From Neurospora tetraspora (lineage: Eukaryota > Ascomycota > Sordariomycetes > Sordariales > Sordariaceae): a DNA stretch of 64,000 bases. The notes beneath the pieces were generated by a model, which saw only the letters and a program-made list of their open reading frames with translations, made no database searches and was not told where the DNA came from. The stretch spans positions 2,790,001 through 2,854,000 of the forward strand of contig NW_026944387.1 in the NCBI RefSeq assembly GCF_033439725.1, read 5' to 3'. The translations under genes and the position numbers were made by a program. Below, one piece after another: positions 43,879-55,770 of the stretch (positions are counted from its first letter, which is position 1; every line of letters starts with the position of its first letter).

Positions 43879-46680
43879 TATGATGGTGATAATGATAAAA
43901 GGCGATAAAGTACCAAGGAACTGGGGGTACGGAACAGGCGCTTCTCGTTATCTGATGCGGAGGTTGTGGTTAGATGGCTGTGCTAGAGTAGAGGTAGGGG
44001 GAGCTTGGGAGCTGTGGCAGATTAGGGGTCGGTATCCGGGATGTTGAGTCCGAGACGGGAACTGCAGCTTTGGTGGTTTCCGCGGTCTGAAACATTCCAA
44101 AACCCGTTTCGTTGCTCGTGAAGAGTGTGAAGGGGAAAGGGGACAGGAAGGGCAGGGCAGGGTAGAGCAACCAAGCAGGCTGAAGTAAGTGGCTCAGTTG
44201 CGGGGGTGGGAGCAGGTGGTGTAACTCACAGCGCCGGAAAGTAGTGACGTTGATTAAAAATTGTGTTGGGAGAAAGGACCACCTAGCAGCTCGAAGCTTA
44301 TAACCTAAAGGTTCGGCAGTGCCTGTGAAATACCGAAGGGTAGGTAAAAAGCTAATCCAATGCAGGACAGATAAGAAGACGAGACGGAGGGGGAAACGGG
44401 CGAGGAGACTCGATGACAATAGGTGGCAAGCTTATTGTTGGTCTCTCTATAGCATGATGCACAGGACTGGCGATCAATCCTGGGGGTAGGTGGTGAAGGA
44501 GAAGAAGGGGAACCTCAATGGAAGGAGTCTCTAAGAGGGGGAGGGGGGAGAGTGGATGGAGCGGATGGAGGAAAAAGTTAAAGGTTCGGGACGGCGACGA
44601 GCCAAAAGGCGGCGAACAAAAGAGGTTATAGCGGACCGGAGCTCGAAGAGGCCACAATTGCCCGTGCCGTGGTCGGGTCAATGACAAGCTGGGTCCTGGA
44701 GGCTAGCGTGGGCCGTAGGGACCTGGTCGTGAGGTGGATAAAAGTGGGAGTTGTGTCCAGAATGGGGTTGTCCTGGAAGCTCGCTGATACGCTGCAACAT
44801 GTTCAACATCTCCAAAAAAATTGTCTGGCCAGTTCCCCTCCACGGCTGCTGGGCCAGTCCAGGCGGGCGAAGTGGCAGGTACGTACTCTAGCCTTTGGGT
44901 ACTGGCGAACCATTCCACTTGTGGCTTAGCACACGCATGAAAACCGCAGCACCCAAAAGACCGGGCCAATGGCGTGTCGAAATTCAACCTCAATCGGCTC
45001 TGACGAACTCTGGCCGTTACCAGGCCCGCCAGGCTGGCACACTGCTGGCTGCCGCACAAAAATGTTGGGCAATTGTCCGAAGCAGCTCGCATCAACAGCT
45101 GCCAATTCCCGTCCAGAAGCTCCTGGCGGGCCGTCCTGACGAGGAAAAGGGGCTCCTGCTTCATTCACATGGCATCAACACCTCCTGATCAATTGTCAAC
45201 ACCAGGACCTGCCGTCCTCCAGAGTGCAACTCGGGATGGGAACGTGTGTGTGAAATTTTAGTTCTACACCAGACTCGCATCAATTTGCAGATCAGACACT
45301 TCTTCACGATGCGTCCTCACTGGCTACGAATCCTTTGCAGCCGTCACCTTGCAATGTCCTAGCTGGAGGATTCCAGCAGATTCTCGATGTTTCCAGTCCG
45401 ATCTCTTCTCCCCTTCCAGCATCCCACACCAATATACATCGTTTGATGAACTCACCTCCAACCATGCCGTGCAAAGTGGTTTTAGCTAATCGAATGGGGT
45501 CAGTTTGAAGAACCAACAGCCACCAGTGCCTATGATTTCCGGTTCTGTGGCCCAACAGCCTCAAGGCTAGAACTCATCAGCTTCGTCTTTGACCCACGTG
45601 CGTCACGTTCTGTTCGGCGTTCGGACCGTGATCTGAACTGAAGTCGAGGTTGAGCTTTCCCAATCATATACAGAAGATATCCGCATCACAGCATACGAGT
45701 AACAGGCCAACTGAAATGCGCATCATGAGCGAGACCACGGAGACATTGCATGATATCGTCGAGTGAAGATCAGTTAGCGCACGAGACACTTGATATATCG
45801 ACATCGATGCCATCAAACAACTCTGCTTCAATCACGAACAATGGCATTCAAGTCTTTCAGAGTTCGTACCTATCCCAGTGGCTGAAAGAGAAAACGGCAA
45901 TCTTGCCTGTGAAATATCAGCAATCTCTCGGTGAGCCTCACTCAGGGGAATTGAGGAACAAATAATGAAGAGAGCCAGCGGACATGAGGAGCACACTGTT
46001 CCGGAGATGGTCATGCTGAATGAAGGAAGGGCATTTCATACAGTCATACTGGATGATCTATGCCCTCGACTGGTTCTTCTTGACAACATCTGTGAGCGAA
46101 TCTTGCAGTCGAAGTTCGGTGTCCGTCGGATCTCCCGACATGAAGAGGCATGCTGGTCGCCAGAGCTTCCTGGATTCTATCCTTTCTTGATAGATCCGTG
46201 ACAAGTGTCTCTGCTATTCCTCGTTCATGGAACATCCTCCAATCCTTGAGCAACACCCGAAAGGAATCATCTTCTTTTTCACTGCCAATATTTTGCGCTT
46301 ATATTCCTTTTATCCCTTCTTGGTCGAGTTACCAGTCAAACAGTCAGAGGAGACACCGCAATTGTTCTCGACAACGCCGATAGCGTCTCGCAACTCCCGA
46401 ACTGGACTCTCAGCATCATGACCACCTGTGTACATTGGGATCATGCACTGAACCTCCTTGATATTTGTCCAGCAACAGCTTCTATCATAAGCTATGCCGG
46501 AAAATGAGTCTCAACGGGAGTGAGCAAGCATAGGAAGACACCGCGATATTCTCCCTGGTAGAGCTCTACCCTGAGTTCCTAACCAGCCAAAGTCCAAACA
46601 GCACCTACTCCCCACTCAGCTCATGATAAGCCAGCAACAAAAAAAAGGAAGCATGGAAGAAACAAGTTAAGAAAAGTATG
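43879..46680. other. gene-poor region, left part
   Basis: This holds the promoter and leader of SCP160, including a purine-rich plus-strand tract (about 44485-44580), and then DNA of ordinary composition with only unconvincing frames of up to 153 codons. None has a recognisable domain, plausible splice partners or gene-like composition. I see no tRNA or rRNA gene. Confidence 0.45.
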
Positions 46681-46730
46681 GGAGGACAAACATAAAGTGA
46701 AAAAGAGAGCGGCAAAAAAATGAATTTGCT

Positions 46731-46904
46731 CGCAGACCGCACGCCTAACGACAACTTCTAAGAAACCGCAGCCTCACACTAATTCTTCAATTCAAACGGC
46801 CTCTCATCGCAGACCGCACGTCTAACGACTATAATTCTTCAATTCTAATTCCCGTCGCCAGACCGCACGTCTGACGATGAAAACGCTTCTTCGTTGACCC
46901 TCGT
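46731..46904 (+). repeat. three-copy degenerate repeat with a CAGACCGCACG core
   Basis: The core occurs at about 46731, 46808 and 46856. Copies 1 and 2 share both the core and a following AATTCTTCAATTC block, with copy 2 about 29 nt shorter between them; copy 3 has a diverged tail. Each core contains a small inverted repeat (AGAC...GTCT in copies 2 and 3). Confidence 0.65.
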
Positions 46905-47130
46905 CGAGTGCGTCCACTCGACGGAGTCGTCACCGACCCAACTAATAGTTAGGCGATGGGTAGCTTATCTATAGGAGAACCGGCCTCATCCCGAGTTCTC
47001 TACCCTATATATAGCTGTATGTTATGTATCGTGCGCCTATTACAAGTTTATATAGCATGATTCTCTTATCAATGTCACTATAATCTTGGTAACCCCCGTA
47101 ACTGAACAACTGCCCGCAGCCAACGGCGAC
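46731..47130. mobile_element. possible remnant terminal repeat of a mobile element
   Basis: The patch combines the three-copy repeat, a 9-bp perfect hairpin (46903-46924), a GAGAAC/GTTCTC hairpin (46976-47001), a TATA-like string (about 47004-47014), and a TGGTAACCCC string near 47089 that could be a primer-binding-like site. This composition resembles a solo or truncated long terminal repeat of an old retroelement. I could not define clear ends, target duplications or an internal region, so the call is weak. Confidence 0.3.
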
Positions 47131-47229
47131 TGAGATTTACCACTTACAAACTTCTTTATTAGTTTGTGCAGAAAAGGAGATTGAGACGGAGAGTAAGAAA
47201 TAGAGAAAATTAAGAAAACGTAAAGAGCG

Positions 47230-47264
47230 AGAGGTGAAGAGAGAGGTGAAGAGAGAGGTCAAGA
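47230..47264 (+). repeat. short purine tandem repeat
   Basis: A 12-bp unit of the type GAGAGGTGAAGA is repeated nearly three times, inside a longer purine-rich tract (about 47160-47300). Confidence 0.7.
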
Positions 47265-48015
47265 AATAATTCGAAGAGATATTTGAAGAGAGGCATTAAG
47301 AAAATAACCAACCTGAACACGTCTCTCTGATCCATCACATGAACACGTACATACCAAAACACCAGAGGTAACAACCACCCTTTTGACTCTCTTGACCCTC
47401 GGTATTCAAAAGCCCATCATGAGCATGGATATGAATCATGACAGGTCTAGCCGATAAGCTACCTAAACCAACCTGTCAAAAAGAAACAAGACAGACTGAA
47501 ACTGAAGTGAACACTCGACTCGCTGAATACATATGTATCTGCGTGTCTGTCTGGAAGTAGTGGGGGCGGACGGAGATAAGTAAATAGAACGGTCAAGTTT
47601 GAACTTGATAGGATTTGAAAGAAAGAGCGAGCGAGACACACAACGGGCTCAGACGGGTACTCACAGCCACACAGCCCATATACGCATGTCTCCAGTCGCT
47701 CCCCGTTCCCATAATTCCCAATCCTTCAAGTACTGAAATCTCCCGTGGTCCAGTTCCCTTTCGAAGCCCCCCAGCCAGGTTCTGCTCAATTCTCAAAGTC
47801 CAACGAGATTTGAATACCGAATCCACCCATCATCAGGCCTATGCTATGTACCCGTGGCACCCACCCTTCGGCTCCATGCGGCAGGGTCCCGTTATCCGGT
47901 GCCTAGGTACCTATCCATTCCTTTACCTGATCCTGATTTCAAGTCCCTAGCAGAGCGAAATCTGTACATACTTACCGTTCGCAATCCCCCGATCTAGCCG
48001 TCTGGTTGCCGTGAC

Positions 48016-48057
48016 GGGTTTGGCGGTTTGGCGGTTTGGCGGTTTGGCAGTTTGGGA
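48016..48057 (+). repeat. 8-bp minisatellite
   Basis: The unit TTTGGCGG is repeated about five times in a row; the last copy has one change (GGCAG). It lies outside any supported gene. Confidence 0.8.
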
Positions 48058-49447
48058 CATTTCTGTGGTGGTGGATGGTTCCTGTTTCATGTTTCAATTG
48101 TGGCGGTTTTGGTTTTGATTCAGAGACAAGTGGAAGTTGAAGCTTTTGTGAGTGAGTAATAAGTGGACTGGGCTTCCAAAGGAGAAGAAGGATCTCCTTG
48201 AGTGAATCCTTAATATCCTTTATGTTGCTTCGAAGGACCATGATTTACCGATAGGTCGGCATGATGTATGTCGGCGTGTTAGAGCCCACGTGGTGGGAGT
48301 GCACAGTGATAGTATGTAGGGAGTGGTATCGGACACCTTTACCCCCTAGACTAGACCATCTTCTCTCGGCCCTTCCGTTCATGTTTGTCTGGCTGTAAAA
48401 GTCAGCCATGGATGAGGTAGGGGGGAATGCCGATTTAGTAGGTGGCTTGTTTGATGTAAAAACATCCCGCGCTTGCCTGTCAAACTTGACCCGATCATCA
48501 GAGGTACCATCAACGGCCCGCGCAGTCAAGTCATGGCGAGGACTGGTATGACCGACGGGAACTACGACTTGGTATCGAGTAAACGTGCAAGATGAGAGCT
48601 GCAGCAAGATGGGATGGATATTCGGGTTTGTACATTTGCCTTGAGAGTCGGCATATTTACCTCTATGCCTAGGCACATCGACTCGGAAGTGTTATCTGGA
48701 ACGATGTCTCAAGTTGATGCGGGAGCGTCGACAAAAACGTATCGCTTCATGTTGAACTGGCGCAGAGTTTGCGTATCGGGTAGCGTTAAAACGACAACGG
48801 TATCGTATGCTTTCCGTGCGTCTAAGACACAAGCCCCCCTTACCCTGCTTGTCTTTTTCTTCCCGAGTAGCTTGCACTGATTCAACGAACGGTGCAAGTC
48901 CAGATCATGGCTCCTGCAGGTACAACATGCTTCCCGAGACCGCCACAGCGGAGGAACATGATGGATTTGCATCTCAGGCATGTGTATTCTACACGTACCG
49001 TTGAATGGAAAGTTCCGGTAGGCAGCCCGCTATAAATGGTTGTCCTTGACGTGGTTGCCGATAATCTTCACGGGACTCTTTCGGTAGGGGTCGGGCCCTG
49101 GGAGAACGAGAAGATAAAGCCTGTCTCGGTAGGCCCGAGAATTGCATGTTTGGGCAATGATAGAGGTATCCCCTTGAGCCGGCTATGATGCCGGATCATC
49201 GTTGTAAAGCCAAGGCGGGAGACGAACTCTCACCAGGGATGAGGTTCTCGGGGCTTATCACGCCTCGTGCAGTTCCCTCGTCCGCGATCCCTTGTTCATA
49301 TCCATCTAAGCAGGCTTCTGTCAGGTTTCTGGAAGACCAGCGAAGATGCATGGCGCGCGGCACGGCAAAAAAAGGGTGCCGGGTTTGTTTCCGCGCGCAG
49401 GAGACGACGAATGATCCCGATCTCAGATGCCGAGTGACGAGTGACGA

Positions 49448-49490
49448 GAGGTGTCCAGCGAGGTCCAGCGAGGTCCAGCGAGCCCCGGCA
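49448..49490 (+). repeat. 10-bp tandem repeat
   Basis: A GTCCAGCGAG unit occurs three times in succession (the first preceded by a G/T variant and the last running into CCCCGG). Confidence 0.75.
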
Positions 49491-49563
49491 GAAGGGCTAT
49501 CCATGGCATCATGGTATCCCAAGCATGGAGCTCGATATAGGTCCTGCAGAAAAAGGTACGTAT

Positions 49564-49583
49564 GTAGGTAGTAACCTACCTAC
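49564..49583. repeat. perfect inverted repeat (8-bp arms)
   Basis: GTAGGTAG and CTACCTAC are separated by TAAC. TACCTAC-type strings recur elsewhere in this gene-poor stretch (for example about 47909-47920). It has no assigned function. Confidence 0.75.
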
Positions 49584-51250
49584 AAGCACCCTGCAGAAGC
49601 GCCTTTCACGTACCGCACCGACTGTTGCAGCACATGCGCTGCAGTTGCAACACACATGCCGTTCGGGCTCGAGGTGGTATTTGCATGACAAGCGCGATAT
49701 GTACCTGGCCAAGAGTTATTACCTACTTACTATGTATAAAGCCCCTCCTTGACGATTATCATGAAAGATGAGAGACTCTAATAATGACCCTTGTCGACAA
49801 GAATCTGGCCGAGTGTTGTTGAGAATGGTGTCGATTCGCAAAACTAGGCATTGTATGAGGTTGGCGCCCCATGGGATAGTAGGCCGTCGGGTTGTCACTC
49901 TCCTTCTGGGCTACGGCTGTTGTCGATTCTGCTTCTTTCCCTTCATTCCCGGATGAAGGGTGACAGAAACCCTCAAAATCTCGTATATCGAGTTGCTCCC
50001 GCGGCATTGTGTACCTCATGGTGAGACTTGTCACTGCGTGCAAACTCCATCCGCCAACAAGGTTTTGGGGGAAGGAGAGAAGGTGAAACCTCGTTTCACT
50101 GAGGGGAGACACACACACAGGCTTCGCGTCGTGCTTGTGTGCTGGCTTGCTTGTACGTGGAGGTTTGTCTGGTGTTGTGCAATCAAAGAATTCTGGATGG
50201 CTCGCTGGGTGCAGTGGTGGGTGAGAGTGACTGCCTCGGAGGTGTTGGCGTGGTCAGGACCGTTAGGAAAAGGAAGACCAAGGCAAAACGGACCTTGTTA
50301 GGCCCTTTGGTCCTGTCAGAGTGCGAGGCGCTAACAATTTCTAATTCCTCATAGGACCGTACATGAGTACAAACGGAGTTGGCGGGCTCGACCGTTACGC
50401 TGTGGTATCTCACTGCAGATGATACGTAGCTGTCGTTGGTGTAACCACACCTTGGAGCGTAGGGGCGGACCGATTCGACGCTTGAGGATGGTGCTCTGGT
50501 GATTCTGTCAAATATCTTGTTCCCAAGTTATGGCCTTTGAGCTTGTTTCTTCAAACAGTTCTGACGCCGAATACCTACCACTTGGGCATGCTTCGCCGTC
50601 AACCTTGCCGTCTCCTAAGCTTCCCCCTCGATATCACCGTGTTACTTTAATACCTCGGGAAGATAGTCATAGACTGCAGCGTGGTATGCCATTAGCATTG
50701 TCTAACGCCCTGACGCAACGAATTGTCAAGAAGGCGACCACGGGGCCTCATAACGCTGTCGCCCAAAACAGAAAACCATCACCGTCTTGCTTGAGTTGTT
50801 GGCTTAACCCCTTTTACATGACTAGCCTGCATAGAGCGCATCACGAAACTTGGCGCTATTCCCAACTCCATGGGTTGGGATCTGGAGAGCGTGAGTGACT
50901 AGCCTGCCGTTTTCATCTGGCGGCCGATCGGTAGCACATGGCATTTCACCACGACCAACTGTACGTAGTTATACGGCGAAGCAGGAGGCGGCGATTGCTG
51001 GGCTGTTCAACCCATCCACAGACCACAGACCACAGCGTCCCCAGAATCTTGCGAAACACAAGGCTCACTGCAGGAGCGCTTGTCCAAGGACTGCTAGGTC
51101 TAGTCTTAGACCTCAAACCTACTGGACCTCCGAAACACGCCCGCCCGCCCCACCCCCCCACACCACCCACCAATCAGCGGACGGGTATACTTTTCTATAG
51201 TAGTAGGTCTAAGCTAACTTTAAACGTTTTAACCGTCAACCGAAATTATA

Positions 51251-51346
51251 ACTCTAATTAAAGCGAAGTCTACTAAATCGTACAATTGTAATTATATTCT
51301 TTCTCTATATAATATACTCTAATTAAAACAAAATCTACTAAATCGT
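51251..51346 (+). repeat. 65-bp-offset direct repeat at the AT-rich boundary
   Basis: CTCTAATTAAA followed by a TCTACTAAATCG block occurs at 51252 and again at 51317. The copies differ by transitions (GCGAAG versus ACAAAA). Confidence 0.7.
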
Positions 51347-54300
51347 AATATTTTATTTGCTAAATTCGATGTACTATTTATTTTATAAATTACCCCTTCT
51401 AACTTTACCTAATAATTATTTAACGTTCGCGCCTAATTCGCCCAACCTTATATCCGAATTCTCTATCTTCTAAACCAACCTAATTATACTAATATATTTA
51501 ATACCCCGTATTATTCTAAACCCCGTAGCTTTTAATTTCACCCTTTACCCAATTCCGTTTCTTCTATCGAATCTAACCCCTTACCTATCTCCGTATCCTC
51601 TATCGAATCCAATTAATCCCGAATTCTAAAATAAATTAAATTCGGGTATTCACAATCCGGATTAATACTTCACTCGTATTATTTAAAAATATTAAGCCCG
51701 CCTTAACCTTAAGAGGGGGATATTAAAATAATTTATCGATAATTAAGTAAAGGTAATTCGAAACAATAATTAATTATCCGGATCCTATATTAAATAATTT
51801 ATTAAATTATTACGAAATTAAAATATATACGAAACTTTTAATCGCTATAATATTATTATATAATTTAGTAACGAAAATTACTTATATAATATAAAAACTT
51901 TCCGTCGGGAATTTATTTCTCTCGTTAAATATTTTAAATTATTTTTATTTTTTATAAAGTTTAACGCTTCTTTTATTTTAAATAATAGTAAACTATATAA
52001 TATCACTAATTTATATAATATTAAATAGGTTACATTAATTATAAGCGGGTATATTACCGACTTATTTAAATGCGCACTTTAAATATATTTATTCTTTCGG
52101 GGTTTAATGAAATATACCTATATATATTAACTATTCTATAAATTACAAATTTGTTATAACAATATTATTTTGTTTATAATATATATAATCTTTATAATAA
52201 TTATAAATATTATTACCCCTAAGAACTCCGACTTCCTTTCGTAATTTATAAGTTTATATTTATATACTAACGGCGTAACGAAGCGTATCCAAAATATATT
52301 AATTATATTCAATATGTATAGTTTGTATATTAGGACTATAATAATAATCGAAACCCTTATAAATATTAAGATAATTAATACCATTACTTTTTATATTATA
52401 ACTTCAAATTTACACTTTTAAGCCAATTTTAAATATATCGTTTCTAATCCCAATCTTATTATCGTCTACAATAATTATAATTATTTAAATACCGTTTAAG
52501 GCCTTAATATTAATTAGTAAAATATAATATATAACTTTATTATTTATTTATTAATAAGTAATTCTAATATATATAGCCTTTTCTGTCCCGATTAATTCTA
52601 ATTTATTATTCTATTCTAAAAGAAATAAATTATTCTAACATTTGCCTAAATGGTATAAACGTTTCGTCCCGCTTTCTATTCGTTAATAACCAATAAATTA
52701 CAATCCTTTTTTCTAATTCTCAATTAATAAAACAATCTACCCCGTTATACCTTCTTTAAAATTTAACGATATTAGACGCCGACGAATTTTATCCTCTAAA
52801 CCCCTACTATCAATAAAAACGAAGGTAAATTCGTAAATATTTGTTACTTATATAATAAACTATTTTTCGGCCTTCTAAGTATAAATTAAACGTAATGTAA
52901 CGATAGGCTTTTCCTTATTTATATTAATTCAAAGATAATATTCTATATTCGTAAAATCATCTTAATATAGTTAAATATATAGGACGTATATAATTATAAA
53001 GAATAAATAGTCTCCGTTCCTATATCTTTTTATATTAAAATAAACTTCGTTAATTTAATTTTTCGATACTTTTGGCCTCTTATAAAATAAAATATATATA
53101 ACCTTAAGAGAGCGAAAAAGATAAAAGAGCATAAAACTAAATTTTATTACAAGTCGCGGCTTTTTTATAATATATTCTATTTTAAAATTCTTGCCTTCCT
53201 TATACGAAATTTAATCGACGCCTAATTTTTAAATCCTACTGCCCTTAGTTGGGAGAGTATTAAGAGTATATTTTCGGCCGCTATTTAAATTAATAGACTC
53301 TCTTATTTATTTATGTAATTAGATTACGTTTATAACGAAATACGTACTTAGTAAGGATATATTAATAAATATATAAAAGGTAATAGAATTAGTATTAATA
53401 TTTAATTATATAGTATCTATTAGTATTTCTATATTATACGTATATTAATTTTTTTTATTTACGCTATTTAATTTAATAATTATAATATACTTTAGTAAAT
53501 TATTAATTATTTACTATTTTTCTTTTATAATAGAAAGGCTATAAATTATAGGCTCGAAATATTATACTTTTTATAATTCCCCCAATTAAAAGCTACCGAT
53601 AGCGAATTATCCGAGGCTATTTTAAAATTTAGTTTAATAAGGGTTATTATAATTACTAGCGAATAGAAAGAAATTAATTTAATAATAAAATATATTAATC
53701 GCTCGTTTACTATCAATATTAAATATAATAAGAATTCTATATACGATATAAAATTTATTTTTATAAAATTATTAATTATTAAACCCCTTATTATAATTAT
53801 TTAAAAAGTAATAGAATTGGAATTCGGGCGACCTAATAGCAGTAAATATATTAACCTATTTATTATTTTGGATATTATTAATTATACTTGTATAATATAT
53901 AAGAACGCGTTTGCTACGTAGCGTTATAAATAATTAGATCCTAATAATTTCGAAGCACCCGATTTATAGTATAATAGCCTATTTAAATTATTTTCGGGTA
54001 TATTTAAGTAATTTAATAAAAAGGAAGTACGGTTAAAGAAAGGAGAGGATTGGGAATATTTTAGTCTTTCCGATTATTATAAAGACGATTTAGTTATCGT
54101 TTATAATTAAAGTAATAGATTATCCGACGTTTAAAATTTGAAGGACGAAAGCGATAGTATATTAATTTAAAAGATAATTATTGTAAATTTTATTCGGATT
54201 GATTTATAAATATAATTTACTATTTAGTAACCTATAATATAAAATTTACATACAGCTCCATTACTATTATCTATAAATTTCTTATATATAAATAAACTTG

Positions 54301-54936
54301 GCTTTAATTAAAGTTAATAGACGGAATTAGAATATTAGTCCTTAATATAATATATTCTCCTCGTACTTATTAGCTGGTCGATTCCTTTCCGCGCGCTAAT
54401 TAAATTATCATTTTATATATTAATTATATTTAAATTACTAAGTCCTTTAAATTCCGCAACCTATTAATTATATTTAAATTATTAAATCCTTTAAACCTAT
54501 AACCTACTTACTACGCTTTATTCTAATTAAAACTACTAAAATACACTACAATTCGCTATTTAACTACTTTAATTAAATATTTTTAGACTATTATTAAATT
54601 ATTTATTCCTAACCTTCGTTTTAATTAAAATCTATTTCATACAGTAAGTAAATATGACCCTACTGTAACGTTCGTTATTAAATACTTCGGCGTTTACGTA
54701 TAATTAGTAATAAAGGATCTATCTTAAATTCTATATTAATTATACATTAAGTATATTATATAATACGTTAACTATATCCTAATCTAATTAGCGCGAGTTT
54801 TATATATAAATTGCTTATTCTTTCTTTCCTTTTCTCTTTTTCCTTTTTTCTTTCTCTTTTTCTCTATTTCTTTAATTAATTATATCTATTATATATATTT
54901 CCGACCGGAGTAAGAAATACCTAAAATTTTATAATT

Positions 54937-55052
54937 ATTCTAATTAGAATAAAGGAGATTTAATATAAATAATAATTTTAATTAGGGTAAAGGATAGCTA
55001 ATATTATCTAATGATTTTAATTGGAATAAAGGGTATTTAATGCTAAAGTATA
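54937..55052 (+). repeat. ~38-bp tandem repeat with palindromic core
   Basis: Three copies begin at about 54937, 54976 and 55015. The first core is a perfect 14-nt palindrome (ATTCTAATTAGAAT) followed by AAAGG; the other copies keep TTTTAATT(A/G)G-(A/G)-(A/G)TAAAG and differ mainly by transitions. Confidence 0.65.
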
Positions 55053-55632
55053 TTATTTAAAAGTAAGATTAAGATTATAGCGAAAGGTAAGGTTAAAAAT
55101 AAAATTAATATAGTTATTTTCAATAATAGCGTAATTAAAAACCTTAACGATCCTTCTCTTTATTTAATAATCGATAAATTGGATATTATTCTGTTTTAAT
55201 GCTTGCCGTATCCTAAATTGGATTCATATTAAATTAAAGATAAATAGAATAATATTATCCCGAAATTGAACGGTACTAACTTAATTATTAAAAGCTACCC
55301 GCTCTATGCCGGGTATTATAATTTTAATAGTATCTAGGAAATAGTTGAAGAGATTCTAGTATAGCCGGCGGACGCTAACTTTAGCATTATCGAACGGGAT
55401 CCGAGGCCCTTCTAAGGATTCTCTAACTTTACCTTCGAAAAGGCTATAAAGTAACGTATTTTTAGATAGACGCTAATTTATAAATAAAATATTAAATTAA
55501 AATATAATAAATATAATGCGGCTTCATTTTTAGGCTATAGGAATTCTTAAATATTATATTATTATTATAATTATAATTATAATTTAATTTTTCGATTTGC
55601 CCTCCTCCGCTTTAATCAAAATAGAATCTAAT

Positions 55633-55770
55633 ACTTTAATTAAAGTGAAGCGTAGGATAAAAATCCCTTAACCTACTATATATATCTTTATATTATATTA
55701 ATTTCAATTAGGGCAAAATATAGGATAAAAATTCCTTAATTTACTATATATATCCTTATATCTATTATAG
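55633..55770 (+). repeat. ~66-bp two-copy tandem repeat
   Basis: Copy 1 starts with a perfect 14-nt palindrome (ACTTTAATTAAAGT, 55633-55646); copy 2 starts near 55701. Both carry TAGGATAAAAAT, then a CCTTAA block and CTACTATATATAT-type sequence. Confidence 0.7.

Larger units (their letters stand above)
47131..51190. other. gene-poor region, right part
   Basis: Base composition is ordinary here until the AT-rich block. Only small repeats and chance frames are visible. Near the right end (about 51140-51175) lies a C-rich, nearly G-free string just before composition drops sharply. Confidence 0.45.

Noticed and set aside
44703-45164. 153-codon minus-strand frame in the gene-poor region
   Set aside because: No recognisable domain, and other frames over the same interval look equally plausible; no splice partner found.
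49960-50301. 113-codon plus-strand frame (Trp-rich)
   Set aside because: Unusual composition with no family resemblance, and a competing minus-strand frame overlaps it.
52154-52384. 76-codon minus-strand frame in the AT-rich block (also those at 57664, 60237 and 60702)
   Set aside because: Ile/Leu/Tyr/Lys-rich frames expected by chance in RIP-mutated DNA; not genes.
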